Below the pieces are notes generated by a model. The model had not been told where the DNA came from, made no database searches, and worked only from the letters and a program-made list of their open reading frames with translations. A DNA stretch of 64,000 nt from Dongia_A sp039808885. Its GTDB lineage: Bacteria; Pseudomonadota; Alphaproteobacteria; Dongiales; Dongiaceae. The translations under genes and the position numbers were made by a program. This document shows, one piece after another, positions 1 through 8,427 of the stretch; the first letter of the stretch is position 1, and every line of letters begins with the position of its first letter. Location: positions 1 through 64,000 of the forward strand of contig JBDHTX010000005.1 in NCBI GenBank assembly GCA_039808885.1, given 5' to 3'.

Positions 1-1961
1 TCCGCGCCGCAGGGATCGCCCTTGGCGCGCGCGCCGTGGCGCTCGGAGCGGATCTGGCGCTGATAGGTGAAGCCCTCGAGGTGCAGCACGCAGGGCCAGG
101 CCTCGACCACGTCCTGCAGCGAGTTGGTGGTGGCGTTGCGCAAGGTGAGCTCGGCCGTGCGGGCGAATTGCGGCACGGTGCCGGCGGCGGCGAGGCGCAG
201 CTCGGCGGCGATGCGGGCGCCGGTCAGATCGACCGAGGCGAACTGGCCGCCGGTGAGGTCGAGCGAGCCGCCGATGCGGGCGAAGGTGCCGTCGATCGGG
301 CCGCTGAACCGCCCGCCGCCCAGGATCAGGTCGCGCTCGATGGCGGCGGAATTGAGATTGGTGACGCCGTCGATTTCGGCGCCGGTGAAATAGACGCTGC
401 CTTTCACCGTGGTGCCGGGCAGGCCGAAGCTGCCGGTCACCTGGGTGCCGTCGTCGAGCACGACGGAGCGCCCGACGCTGCCGCTGTCGAGCAGCAGCGA
501 ATTGCCGATGCGGCTCTGCTGCAGCAGCACGAAGCCGCCGACCGAGACGGCCGAAAGGCCGGCATAGCCGACATCGCTTTCGGTCAGCCACAGATCGTCG
601 CCGATCACCGCGTCCTCGAGGGTGATGGAATCCCAGGCGGACACCCGGCGCATGCGCAGCTCGCCGTCGATGCGCACGCCGTTCAGGTTGATCTTGCGCA
701 GGGTCACGCTGTGCGGGCGCTCCGGCGCCGGCGTCGCCGCGCCGCCATCGGCCGCCAGGCTGCCGGCGGCCAGGTCGCCGGTCGGCAGGGGCGGCTGGGT
801 CTCTCCGGCGGCGGGTAGGTTGGCGGCGGGCAGGTTGGCGGCACCGGATTCCGGGCCGGTTGCCGGAGTCGATTCGGGCGTGGCTTCCGCCGGCTGGCTT
901 GTCGGTTGATCCGCGGGTGACGCGGGCGGCGCCGGCAGCGCGGTGACGCCGAGGATGCGCGGCATGCGGATCTGGTAGTCCGAGATGCCGATCTGGAACA
1001 GGCCGCGGACATGGATCTGCGTCGCCGACAGGGTGCCGTATTCCGGCTGGCCGTTGTCGAGGTCGCGCGAGATGGTGAGGTCGCTGATCAGGATGTTGCG
1101 CTCGACCTCGGCGCCGTCGAGGATCCAGGTCCGGCCGACCTTCACCTTGTTGGCGAACAGGATGCCGAAATGCGCGCGGTCCATCCACAGATTGGACAGG
1201 AAGGTGGCGTCGTTGACCCAGAGGTTCTCCTCCACCTTGAGGTCGATCAGGTTCACGTCGCCATTGATGAAGACCAGCGCCAGGTTCAAGCCCTGGCCGA
1301 TCTCGGTCCCGCTCATGCTGAACGCGACATTGGGCGCGTCGGGCCCGGCATCGGGCGCGGCGTGAAACGCGAACCAGCTGCCGTAGAGGCTGATCCAGGA
1401 GCGGGTGCGGAACCCCTCCATGAAGACCTGGCCGTCGAACACCGAGTTGATGATCTGCAGCGGCTTGTTGAACTCGACGTCGGAGAGATAGACCTGCTCG
1501 GTGAAATGCGCGCCGTCGATGCGAATGCCGGTGAAGGGGATGGCCGCGACATAGGCCGGGTCGGTCATGATCCGGGTGAGGAAGGCGGGGCTCAGGCGGC
1601 GCTGCGGATTCCACTTGTCCACGTCGCCGGTCATCAGGCCGGGTTCGTTGTAGTGCGCGCCGAGATTGGCGAGATTGCCGCGGCAGAGCTCGCCCCAGAC
1701 CCATTTCTCCGCCTCGCTCCAGCCCGGCTGGGGCGGCACCGGACAGCCGGCCTGCTCCTGGTCGGGCGCCTGCATCTGCGGCGTGGCGGCGGCCGGCGCG
1801 GCCGCATCGACGGGTGCGGGCTCCGTCGCCTGGGCGTCGTTCTCTCCCGCGGCCAGCGCCGGCGGCGCGGCGGCAAGCGGCGGGACCAGCAATGACGACC
1901 ACACGATGATCAGACCGGCGCGCCGGCGCCAGGCGATGCCCCAGGGTTGTTTCGCGCGCAC
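1..1961 (-). CDS. Secreted beta-helix (pentapeptide-like) protein, C-terminus beyond window
   Basis: The reading frame is open from a GTG at 1961 to the window edge, about 653 codons. The GTG follows a good ribosome-binding site (GGGGAGGG, four bases before it). A hydrophobic stretch at residues about 14-36, ending in Ala-rich sequence, looks like a signal peptide or anchor. Two regions of short repeated strands of the form 'xLxGxxIxGxL' flank a Pro/Ala-rich linker at residues about 337-414; this periodicity suggests a right-handed beta-helix related to pentapeptide-repeat proteins. It is the last gene visible of the mltA/lut/smr run, 54 bases after the XRE regulator. The function is not known; a surface or periplasmic role is inferred from the leader only. 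Confidence 0.72.
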   Translation of the reverse strand, partial: MRAKQPWGIAWRRRAGLIIVWSSLLVPPLAAAPPALAAGENDAQATEPAPVDAAAPAAATPQMQAPDQEQAGCPVPPQPGWSEAEKWVWGELCRGNLANLGAHYNEPGLMTGDVDKWNPQRRLSPAFLTRIMTDPAYVAAIPFTGIRIDGAHFTEQVYLSDVEFNKPLQIINSVFDGQVFMEGFRTRSWISLYGSWFAFHAAPDAGPDAPNVAFSMSGTEIGQGLNLALVFINGDVNLIDLKVEENLWVNDATFLSNLWMDRAHFGILFANKVKVGRTWILDGAEVERNILISDLTISRDLDNGQPEYGTLSATQIHVRGLFQIGISDYQIRMPRILGVTALPAPPASPADQPTSQPAEATPESTPATGPESGAANLPAANLPAAGETQPPLPTGDLAAGSLAADGGAATPAPERPHSVTLRKINLNGVRIDGELRMRRVSAWDSITLEDAVIGDDLWLTESDVGYAGLSAVSVGGFVLLQQSRIGNSLLLDSGSVGRSVVLDDGTQVTGSFGLPGTTVKGSVYFTGAEIDGVTNLNSAAIERDLILGGGRFSGPIDGTFARIGGSLDLTGGQFASVDLTGARIAAELRLAAAGTVPQFARTAELTLRNATTNSLQDVVEAWPCVLHLEGFTYQRQIRSERHGARAKGDPCGA

Positions 1962-2015
1962 CCAGCCCTCCCCAGATCCGCGACCACACGCATTGCAGCC
2001 CGGCCAGAATACCGT

Positions 2016-2384
2016 TCAGTCGTGACGCTGGCGAGATCGGTTCAACAGGGCGAGCAGCCTGGCGATCTCGTCCTCGTCCAGGCGGGCGATGCGGGCGGCC
2101 AGCGCGTTGGCCAGCTCGGTCGCCTCCGGGGAAAGGCCGCCGGTGTCGATCACCACGCGCGGATCGCTGAGGTCGGCCAGCGCCTTCAGCTCGTCGACCT
2201 GGTCCCAGGCCAGGTTGAAATAGGCCGCAACCTGCTGCACCAGGCCGGGCGAGGGCTTGCCGCGCCGGCCATGCTCCAGCGCCGAGAGATAGGCCGAGCT
2301 CACCTTCAGCGCCTTGGCCAGGTCCTTGAGCTGGCACCTCTTGCCGGCGCGCAGCTGGCGCAGCTTGCGGCCGAAGGGGGTCAT
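2016..2384 (-). CDS. XRE-family helix-turn-helix regulator
   Basis: A 122-residue protein. Residues about 4-60 form a Cro/CI-type helix-turn-helix (GRKLRQLR ... LKDLAKALKVSSAYLSALEHG), followed by a helical tail rich in Ala, Leu and Glu that may dimerise. Its ATG overlaps the smr stop by four bases, so the two are translationally coupled. An HTH protein after smr is a recurrent arrangement in alphaproteobacteria. Targets cannot be told from the sequence; autoregulation of the run is possible but no operator was identified. Confidence 0.88.
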   Translation of the reverse strand: MTPFGRKLRQLRAGKRCQLKDLAKALKVSSAYLSALEHGRRGKPSPGLVQQVAAYFNLAWDQVDELKALADLSDPRVVIDTGGLSPEATELANALAARIARLDEDEIARLLALLNRSRQRHD

Positions 2385-2965
2385 TCGCGCACCCGTTTCA
2401 GCAGGACGTAGAGGGCGCCTTCGCCGCCATGCTGCGGCTCGGCGTAGTCGAAGGCGAGGACCAGCGGGCGGAAGGCCGGCTCGTTCAGCCAGCGCGGCAC
2501 CGCCTGGCGCAGGATGCCGCTCCCGGTCGGCTTGCCTTGGGAGGCCGTCATGCCCTTGCCTGTCACCACGAGGACGCAGCGCTTGCCGTGGTCGCGGGCG
2601 CGGCGCAGGAAGCCGAGCAGGTCGTCATGCGCCACCTGCTGGGTGCGGCCGTGCAGGTCGATCTTGCCCTCGATGGCGAGCTTGCCCTTGCGGAAGCGCT
2701 CGGCCTGGCGCCGGTCGATGCCGTGGCTGAGGCCGTGGGTCAGGTGATGCGGCTGGTTGGGCGGCGGCGCGGGCGCCGCGGCGGGCGGCGGCAGCGGCGC
2801 CTTTGCCTTCTTCAGCTTGCCGGGCGGCGGCGGCGCGGCCGGCGCGGTCTCGGCGGCGTGCTTCCTGGGGTTGACCTTCGGCTTGTCGGGGCGCAGCGGC
2901 CGCACCGTCTTGGCGACGTGGCGCCAGAGCTCCAGCTCCTGCGGCGGGATCCTACGCCGGCTCAT
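2381..2965 (-). CDS. smr: Smr-domain protein
   Basis: A 194-residue protein with a basic, Pro/Ala-rich low-complexity linker (residues about 25-75) and a C-terminal Smr domain (about 98-194). The domain carries the family's DLHG signature (103-106, in IDLHGRT), a TGKG turn (135-138) and HGGEGA (179-184). Stand-alone Smr proteins are nucleases or nucleic-acid-binding proteins related to the C-terminus of MutS2. The gene overlaps lutC by 14 bases upstream and the XRE gene by 4 bases downstream. smr is usually beside mltA in alphaproteobacteria; here lutABC lies between them. Confidence 0.9.
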   Translation of the reverse strand: MSRRRIPPQELELWRHVAKTVRPLRPDKPKVNPRKHAAETAPAAPPPPGKLKKAKAPLPPPAAAPAPPPNQPHHLTHGLSHGIDRRQAERFRKGKLAIEGKIDLHGRTQQVAHDDLLGFLRRARDHGKRCVLVVTGKGMTASQGKPTGSGILRQAVPRWLNEPAFRPLVLAFDYAEPQHGGEGALYVLLKRVRE

Positions 2966-3605
2966 CGACGAGGATGATGTGCAGGCGCTTGGGGCCGTGC
3001 GCGCCCATCAGGATGGTCTGCTCGATATCGCCGCTGCGCGACGGGCCGGTGACCAGGTTCAGCGTGCGCGGCATCTCGGCGCCGTATTGCGCCTTCAGCT
3101 TGGCCCACAGATCCTCATAGGAGCCGGACAGGTCCTTGGCGTCGAGCACGACGATGTGGTTCTCGGGCAGGAAGTTGAGCAGGGTCGGCGACGGCGCGCC
3201 GGAGGTGAGCGCGAGGGTGCCGGTCTCGGCCACGGCGGAGAAGGCGCCGGTGACGGAGACCGGGTCATCGCCCTCGGTGCCGCCGCTGCTCACCTCCAGC
3301 AACGGCTGCGATTTCCAGTCGAGGCCGGTGATGCGCGGATCGGGCGCCAGGCGCAGCTGCGCCGGCAGGTTGTGGCCCTTGAGATAGGCGGCGATCAGCG
3401 CCGGGATCTCGGCCCGCGAGGTGGCCACGTCGGCGGTCGCCGCCGCTTTGCGCGCCATGCGCAGGAAGAGCGCGCGCTGCTCCGCCGGCGGCAGCTTCGC
3501 GCGCTTGGGCTCCGGGCCGGAGCCGGGATGGGCATTCGCCTTGCGGCCGCCATTCTCCAGATTGCCCCGGATGGCGCCGAGAATGCGCTCGCGGGCGGAG
3601 GTCAT
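2952..3605 (-). CDS. lutC: Lactate utilisation protein LutC (LUD domain)
   Basis: 217 residues. The ATG at 3605 (MTSARERIL) was chosen because the frame upstream runs into a repeat element; GGAG lies about ten bases before it. The LUD domain covers roughly residues 70-215, with the family's glycine-rich core (SSGGTEGDD, then AETGTLAL). LutABC is the cytoplasmic iron-sulfur complex that oxidises L-lactate to pyruvate; LutC is the small subunit without clusters. It is third in the order lutA, lutB, lutC, separated from lutB by 253 bases that hold a dispersed repeat, so expression may be uncoupled from lutAB. Confidence 0.9.
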   Translation of the reverse strand: MTSARERILGAIRGNLENGGRKANAHPGSGPEPKRAKLPPAEQRALFLRMARKAAATADVATSRAEIPALIAAYLKGHNLPAQLRLAPDPRITGLDWKSQPLLEVSSGGTEGDDPVSVTGAFSAVAETGTLALTSGAPSPTLLNFLPENHIVVLDAKDLSGSYEDLWAKLKAQYGAEMPRTLNLVTGPSRSGDIEQTILMGAHGPKRLHIILVDEPA

Positions 3606-3621
3606 GGGGCGACTCCGCTCT

Positions 3622-3840
3622 GCCCCTTCCCCCCCGTGCCGACGCATGTCGGCATGCGCCGACGGGCCGGGGGAAGGGTGGGAAGGGGGGTGATGCAGCG
3701 CCGGGTATCGCCATCAACAAGCTTCGCTCGTATCGCCTCCGGCGATCCGCGCTTCCAAAGCGCGCTACCCCCCACCCAGCTCCGGCTAAGCTCGCTTCGC
3801 TCGCTAAGCCTGCACATCCCTCCCCCGCAAGGGGGGAGGA
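3622..3840. repeat. Dispersed intergenic repeat, family A, copy 1
   Basis: A repeat of about 220 bases between lutB and lutC. It opens with C-rich sequence and a small palindrome (CCGACGCATGTCGG), passes through GGGGAAGG-GTGGGAAGGGGGGTGATGCAGCG-like sequence and a TCGCTCGCTAAG block, and ends in the hairpin CTCCCCC-GCAAG-GGGGGAG. The same order of blocks is seen at 17954-18171, 23007-23255, 35394-35575 and 51598-51786. No reading frame in it looks coding. The end hairpins could act as transcription terminators or mRNA stabilisers inside the lut transcript. Confidence 0.8.
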
Positions 3841-3858
3841 GGACTTCATGAAGCATCG

Positions 3859-5271
3859 TCATCTGCGACCCTTGTACTGCGCCATGAAGGTGCTGCCCTG
3901 CGGCGCCGGCAGGTCGCGGTATCTGGTCCAGGCGGCGGCCAAAGGCAGCGACTTGAAGCGGCCCTTCCCGCCGGCCAGCAACTTCAGCACGCGGGCGGCG
4001 AGCCCGGTCGCCAGGCGATAGAGCGCGGGCCGTGTCGCCAGCGCCGCCCACAGGCCAAGTGCCCAGCGGGCGCGGCTGCCGTTCAGCTTGCGGTCGAAGC
4101 TCTCCTCGCGCCAATGGCGCAGGATCTTCGGGATCGGGATGCGCACCGGGCAGACGCTCTCGCAGCGGCCGCAGAGCGACGAGGCTTCCGGCAGGGGCGC
4201 TGCGTTCTCGATGCCGATCAGGGCCGGTGTGGTGATGGCGCCGATCGGTCCGGCATAGACCCAGCCATAGGCATGGCCGCCCACCGCGTGATAGATCGGG
4301 CAGTGGTTGAGGCAGGCGCCGCAGCGGATGCAGCGCAGCATCTCCTCGAACTCGGTGCCGAGCAGGCGCGAGCGCCCGTTGTCGAGCAGCACGACATGGA
4401 ACTCGTCCGGCCCGTCGAGATCCTCCGGCCGGCGCGGCCCCGTCGAGAAGGTCGTATAGGCCGACATCTCCTGACCCGTGGCCGAGCGCGCCAGGATGCG
4501 CAGCAGCAATCCTGCATCCTTGATCGACGGCACGATCTTTTCGATCCCCGCCAGCACGACGTGGATGCGCGGCAGCGTCTGCGTCAGGTCGCCGTTGCCC
4601 TCGTTGGTGACGATGGTGGTGGTGCCGGAATCGGCGATCAGGAAATTGGCGCCGGTGATGCCGACATCGGCGGCGATGAAGCGGCCGCGCAGTTTCACCC
4701 GCGCCTCGTGCAGCAAAGTCGCCGGCTCCTCCAAATTGCGCCTGGGGTCGAGGTCGGTGTGGACTTTGCGGAAGGTTTCTTCCACCTGCGCCTTGGTCAC
4801 GTGCACGGCCGGCGCGATGACGTGGCTCGGCGTCTCGCCGCGCAGCTGGATGATGTATTCGCCGAGGTCGGTCTCGATCGGCTCGATGCCGTTGGCGGCG
4901 AGATGATCGTTGATGGCGATCTCCTCGCCCACCATGGTCTTGCCCTTGGTGACGGTGCGGGCGCCCGCCTTGCGGCAGATGTCGAGGATGACCTGCCGCG
5001 CCTCGTCCGGGGTCTGCGCCCAATGCACCTTGCCGCCGTGGCGTGTCACGTTCTCCTCGAACTGCACCAGGTACTGGTCGAGGCGGGAGAGCACGTGGTT
5101 CTTGAGGTCGCGCGCCGCGTCGCGCAGGGCCTCGAACTCGGGCAGCGCGTTGATCGCGTCCTGGCGCTTGTCGATGAACTTGGTGCGGACGTGATGCAGG
5201 GCCTGCTGCAGATTGGGATCCACCAGCGCCTTGGCGACGTTGTCCTTGAATTGATGCGAGGTGGAATGCAT
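3859..5271 (-). CDS. lutB: Lactate utilisation iron-sulfur protein LutB
   Basis: 470 residues from the ATG at 5271 (MHSTSHQFK), the usual length and N-terminus for LutB; the frame stays open upstream through lutA sequence, but that extension is not LutB-like. An N-terminal LUD domain is followed by two ferredoxin-type [4Fe-4S] motifs, CIRCGACLNHCP at about 313-325 and CGRCESVCPV at about 363-372. LutB carries electrons within the LutABC L-lactate oxidising complex. It lies 77 bases after lutA; that gap contains a perfect 9-bp hairpin at 5294-5316. Confidence 0.93.
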   Translation of the reverse strand: MHSTSHQFKDNVAKALVDPNLQQALHHVRTKFIDKRQDAINALPEFEALRDAARDLKNHVLSRLDQYLVQFEENVTRHGGKVHWAQTPDEARQVILDICRKAGARTVTKGKTMVGEEIAINDHLAANGIEPIETDLGEYIIQLRGETPSHVIAPAVHVTKAQVEETFRKVHTDLDPRRNLEEPATLLHEARVKLRGRFIAADVGITGANFLIADSGTTTIVTNEGNGDLTQTLPRIHVVLAGIEKIVPSIKDAGLLLRILARSATGQEMSAYTTFSTGPRRPEDLDGPDEFHVVLLDNGRSRLLGTEFEEMLRCIRCGACLNHCPIYHAVGGHAYGWVYAGPIGAITTPALIGIENAAPLPEASSLCGRCESVCPVRIPIPKILRHWREESFDRKLNGSRARWALGLWAALATRPALYRLATGLAARVLKLLAGGKGRFKSLPLAAAWTRYRDLPAPQGSTFMAQYKGRR

Positions 5272-5293
5272 GTCAGCTCTCCGCGCTCGAACT

Positions 5294-5316
5294 CCCTCCC
5301 CCGGAACGGGGGAGGG
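5294..5316. repeat. GC hairpin between lutA and lutB
   Basis: CCCTCCCCC and GGGGGAGGG form a perfect 9-bp stem around the loop GGAAC in the 77-base lutA-lutB gap. It resembles one end of the dispersed repeats (compare 49653-49770). In the transcript it may attenuate or protect the lutB message. No U-run follows on the lut strand, so a simple terminator is not supported. Confidence 0.6.
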
Positions 5317-5348
5317 GACACGGGCGCGCGATGTCGAGCAAGAGCATC

Positions 5349-6098
5349 TCACCCTTCCTCGCCGATGGCGGGCTGATCGGCCATGCCGGCCAGCACCTCG
5401 GCGACATGGCGCGCCTGCACCTTGCTGCCGTCGCGCTTCAGCTTGCCGGCGATGTTCATCAGGCAGCCCATGTCGGCGGCCAGCACGGTGCCGGCGCCGG
5501 TCGCCTGGATGTTCTCGACCTTGTCCTGGACCATGCGGTTGGAAATGTCGGGGAACTTGACGCAGAAGGTGCCGCCGAAGCCGCAGCACGGCTCGCCATT
5601 GGGCAGCTCGCTGAGCGCAAGGCCGTCGACCTTGCCCAGCAGCTCGCGCGGCTGGCGCTTCACTTTCAGCTCGCGCAGGGACGAGCAGGAATCGTGATAG
5701 GTGACCTTGCCGTCGAAGCGCGCGGCGATGCCGTCCCAGTGCAGCACGTCGCGCAGGAACTGGGTCAGCTCATAGGTCTTCGCCGCCAGATCGTGGGCGC
5801 GCAGCGCCCAGACCGGGTCGTCGGCCAGCAGTTCCGCGTAATGCGTCTTGATCATGCCGCCGCAGGACCCCGACGGCGCCACCACGTAGTCGAAGCCATC
5901 GAAGGCGGCGATGACCTGGCGGGCGATCTGCTGCGCGCTCTGCTTGTCGCCGGAATTGTAGCCGGGCTGGCCGCAGCAGGTCTGCGCCTCCGGCACCACC
6001 ACCTCGCAGCCCGCCCGCTCCAGCAGGTGGATGGCGGCGAAGCCGACGACGGGGCGATAGAGATCGACCAGGCAGGTGACGAAAAAGCCGACGCGCAT
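5349..6098 (-). CDS. lutA: Lactate utilisation protein LutA (CCG-domain oxidoreductase subunit)
   Basis: 249 residues, full length for LutA. It has the two cysteine-rich CCG motifs of the family, TCCGQPGYNSGD (CCG at 41-43) and CCGFGGTFCVKFPDIS (near residue 172), which ligate an iron-sulfur cofactor as in heterodisulfide reductase subunit B. Together with LutB and LutC it converts L-lactate to pyruvate; a lactate permease is not in this window. The start lies three bases after the mltA stop, so the lut genes appear to be read from the mltA message. Confidence 0.92.
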   Translation of the reverse strand: MRVGFFVTCLVDLYRPVVGFAAIHLLERAGCEVVVPEAQTCCGQPGYNSGDKQSAQQIARQVIAAFDGFDYVVAPSGSCGGMIKTHYAELLADDPVWALRAHDLAAKTYELTQFLRDVLHWDGIAARFDGKVTYHDSCSSLRELKVKRQPRELLGKVDGLALSELPNGEPCCGFGGTFCVKFPDISNRMVQDKVENIQATGAGTVLAADMGCLMNIAGKLKRDGSKVQARHVAEVLAGMADQPAIGEEG

Positions 6099-6101
6099 GC
6101 G

Positions 6102-7202
6102 CTAGTACCCGGCCTGTTGCGCCAGCCAGCGTTCGCCGGCCGCGCGCGGCACGATGATCCAGTATTGTCCCGGCTGCTTCATTTCGCCCGCCAATCGCTC
6201 CGCCTCTTCGCCAGCGCCCCAGAACAGGTCGATGCGCCCGGCGCCCTTGATGGCCCCGCCCTTGTCCTGCGCCACCACCAAGCGCTGCAGCGGGGCGCCG
6301 GTATCAGGCCGCGTCGTATTCAACCACAGGGGCAGTCCCAGGGAAACGAATTCGGGGTCGACGGCGACGGACCGGCCCGGGATCAGCGGCACGTTCAGCG
6401 CGCCGATGGGGCCGCTCTCGTCCGAGGGGCCGAGGTCGCGGAAGAACACGTAGCGCGGATTCTTGTGCAGCCAGTCCATGACCTCGCCCGGATGGGCGGC
6501 GAGATAGGCGCGGATGGTGGCGAGCGAGACCTCTTCCTTGGTCATGATCCCGGCATCGACCATGGCACGGCCGATGGAAACGTAGGGTCGCCCGTTGGTG
6601 CCGGCGAAACCCACACGGACGATGCTGCCATCGGCCAGGCGCACGCGGCCCGACCCCTGCACCTGGAGGAAGAAGGCGTCGACCGGGTCGCTGACCCAGA
6701 GCAGTTCGAGCTGCTGGCTGGAGAGCGCGCCGCCATCGATCTCGGCGCGGTCGAACCGCGTCGGGTCGGGCGGCAGGCGGTAGAGCGGATAGGGATGCGC
6801 CGCGTCCCGCGCGCGGCTGCCGTCGAGCAGCGGCTCGTAATAGCCGGTGATCAGCGCCGTGGTGCCGGCGCCGGGATCGAGGGCGATGAAGCCGTCCTCG
6901 ATCGCTCGCTGGAAGTGCTCGACACGGGTGGTCACCGCGGCGATAACCATCGCCTTGCACGGGTCACCCCAGTCTTTGGCCATCCCCGCAATGCCAAAGG
7001 ACCTCTCGGGCGGGCTCGCTAACATCATCGCGCAAGTGCCGCCCAACGCGGCGAACCCGCCGCTGATGCTGTCTTCCGGCCAGCCTGGCAGTTGCGAAAG
7101 CTCGCGCAGATGTGGCGGTGGCACGGTGGCGCAGGATGCGAGGGCGAGCAGCAGTCCAGCTGCTGCGGCAAGACGCAATCGTTGCCGCAACCAAGTCGTC
7201 AC
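6102..7202 (-). CDS. mltA: Membrane-bound lytic murein transglycosylase A
   Basis: 366 residues from a GTG at 7202. A lipobox (LASC, Cys24) directly follows the hydrophobic leader, so the product is an outer-membrane lipoprotein. The MltA domain includes GYYEPLLDGSR and ends in the 3D domain VVAQDKGGAIKGAGRIDLFWG near the C-terminus, where MltA family catalysis takes place: cleavage of the MurNAc-GlcNAc bond with anhydro-muropeptide formation. The start is uncertain: the GTG lies in the end of a palindromic repeat (7198-7293), TTG codons 4 and 8 codons later are alternatives, and an in-frame ATG at 7346 would force translation through the repeat. Followed three bases later by lutA. Confidence 0.9.
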   Translation of the reverse strand: MTTWLRQRLRLAAAAGLLLALASCATVPPPHLRELSQLPGWPEDSISGGFAALGGTCAMMLASPPERSFGIAGMAKDWGDPCKAMVIAAVTTRVEHFQRAIEDGFIALDPGAGTTALITGYYEPLLDGSRARDAAHPYPLYRLPPDPTRFDRAEIDGGALSSQQLELLWVSDPVDAFFLQVQGSGRVRLADGSIVRVGFAGTNGRPYVSIGRAMVDAGIMTKEEVSLATIRAYLAAHPGEVMDWLHKNPRYVFFRDLGPSDESGPIGALNVPLIPGRSVAVDPEFVSLGLPLWLNTTRPDTGAPLQRLVVAQDKGGAIKGAGRIDLFWGAGEEAERLAGEMKQPGQYWIIVPRAAGERWLAQQAGY

Positions 7203-7293
7203 CCCGGCCTTGAGCCGGGGTCCATGGTTCCGCTTGGCGCGTGCGCCGAAAATGGACCCCGGATCACGCCGCTTCGCGGCTGTCCGGGGTGAC
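7198..7293. repeat. Paired-hairpin repeat (family B) between Tim44-like gene and mltA
   Basis: A 96-bp element with ends GTCAC ... GTGAC. The left half is a hairpin (CCCGGC-CTTGA-GCCGGG) followed by TCCATGG; the right half holds GGACCCCGG, an inner GCCGC-TTC-GCGGC hairpin and CCGGGGTGAC. The halves are inverted relative to each other. Its GTGAC end supplies the proposed GTG start codon of mltA. Relatives are at 9497, 28434, 48249 and 60438. Confidence 0.8.
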
Positions 7294-7413
7294 GATCGGA
7301 GAAGCGGTGGCTGTGCGTGATGGCGAATCAGACGGGAAAAGCGCATGGCGCAAGGCTTGCCATGCGCCGATGCGGAACGCCAGCCTCTGATGCGTTTTGA
7401 GCGGCCGGGCCGC

Positions 7414-8175
7414 CTATTGCGGGCTTTCGGTGGCGACGAGGACCCAGTTGGGGTCGCGCGACTTGACCGCGCGCTGGAAGGTCCAGACGTCGGTGATGCT
7501 GGCGACCTCGTGCGGGTCGCCCTCGACGATGCGGCCTTCGCTGTCCTTGGTCACGCTGATCTGCTGCGACAGGAACTTGATGGTGATGCGCGCCTCGCCA
7601 GCCTTGTCCGCGCTCTTGTCGAGCGTGGCGGCGACGATGTCGGCGGCGAGGATGCCGATCAGGGTGGTCTCCAGCTTCTGCTTGTTGCGCGCCCGCTCCT
7701 CGATCGCGCCGTTGAAATTGGCGAAGACCTGGTCGCTCAGCAGCGGCCGCAGCGCCTTGGCGTCGCCCTTGGCGAAGGCGCCGAGGATCATCTCGAAGGC
7801 GATGCGCGCGCCGCCGACGAAATCGACCGGGTCGAACTTGGCATCGGCGGCGCGGATCTCGTCCAGCCCGCGACGGGCGTCGCCGGCGATGGCGGCCACG
7901 GCGGCCTCGATCTTGCGGCGGTCCCGGTCGAGGGGGGTGCGATCCTGGGATGCCCGATCCTGGGGGCGATCCTGCGTGCGCTCGCGGGCGCCGGCCGGCT
8001 CGGGCAGCTTGCGCACGTTGTCGCGCGCGGCATCGCGGTCCGGCAGGCTGTTGGTCGCGTCCGGCTGGCCGAAGGGGTCGAAGCGCTTCTCATGCCCGGT
8101 GCGGCGGCCGAGGACGCTGTACAGCTTCCAGCCGAGCACGGCGGCGACCACGGCGAAAAAGATGATTTGCAGCAC
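7414..8175 (-). CDS. Tim44/TimA-family membrane-anchored protein
   Basis: 253 residues from a GTG at 8175 (VLQIIFFAVVAAVLG...), which matches the usual family start: one N-terminal transmembrane helix followed at once by SVLGRRTG. An ATG at 8268 would add 31 non-family residues. After a charged linker (residues about 45-85) comes the Tim44-like NTF2-fold domain (about 105-250). In alphaproteobacteria this protein is the bacterial relative of mitochondrial Tim44 and is encoded beside mltA. The bacterial role is not settled; membrane association facing the cytoplasm is inferred from the single helix. Confidence 0.85.
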   Translation of the reverse strand: MLQIIFFAVVAAVLGWKLYSVLGRRTGHEKRFDPFGQPDATNSLPDRDAARDNVRKLPEPAGARERTQDRPQDRASQDRTPLDRDRRKIEAAVAAIAGDARRGLDEIRAADAKFDPVDFVGGARIAFEMILGAFAKGDAKALRPLLSDQVFANFNGAIEERARNKQKLETTLIGILAADIVAATLDKSADKAGEARITIKFLSQQISVTKDSEGRIVEGDPHEVASITDVWTFQRAVKSRDPNWVLVATESPQ

Positions 8176-8427
8176 GATCAGCGACCTGCGAGACCTTGTT
8201 CCTGTGGCAACCGGCGCGCCTTCCCGCCTGGGCCAGTCTAGCGCGGGATTCCTGGCAAAGCCCGGCAAAACCGGTGCTCCGGCCGTCTGGAACCTAACCC
8301 GCGCCGGCTTTGGCGGTTGCGGCGAAGCCCGCTCCCCCCTAGATAGGCAATAGCGGTCGAGCCGGCAAGCATCTGGGCGGGTCAGCGGCCGCCCCTGTAC
8401 GGTTTTGCCGCAGATGGGCGGGTAACA

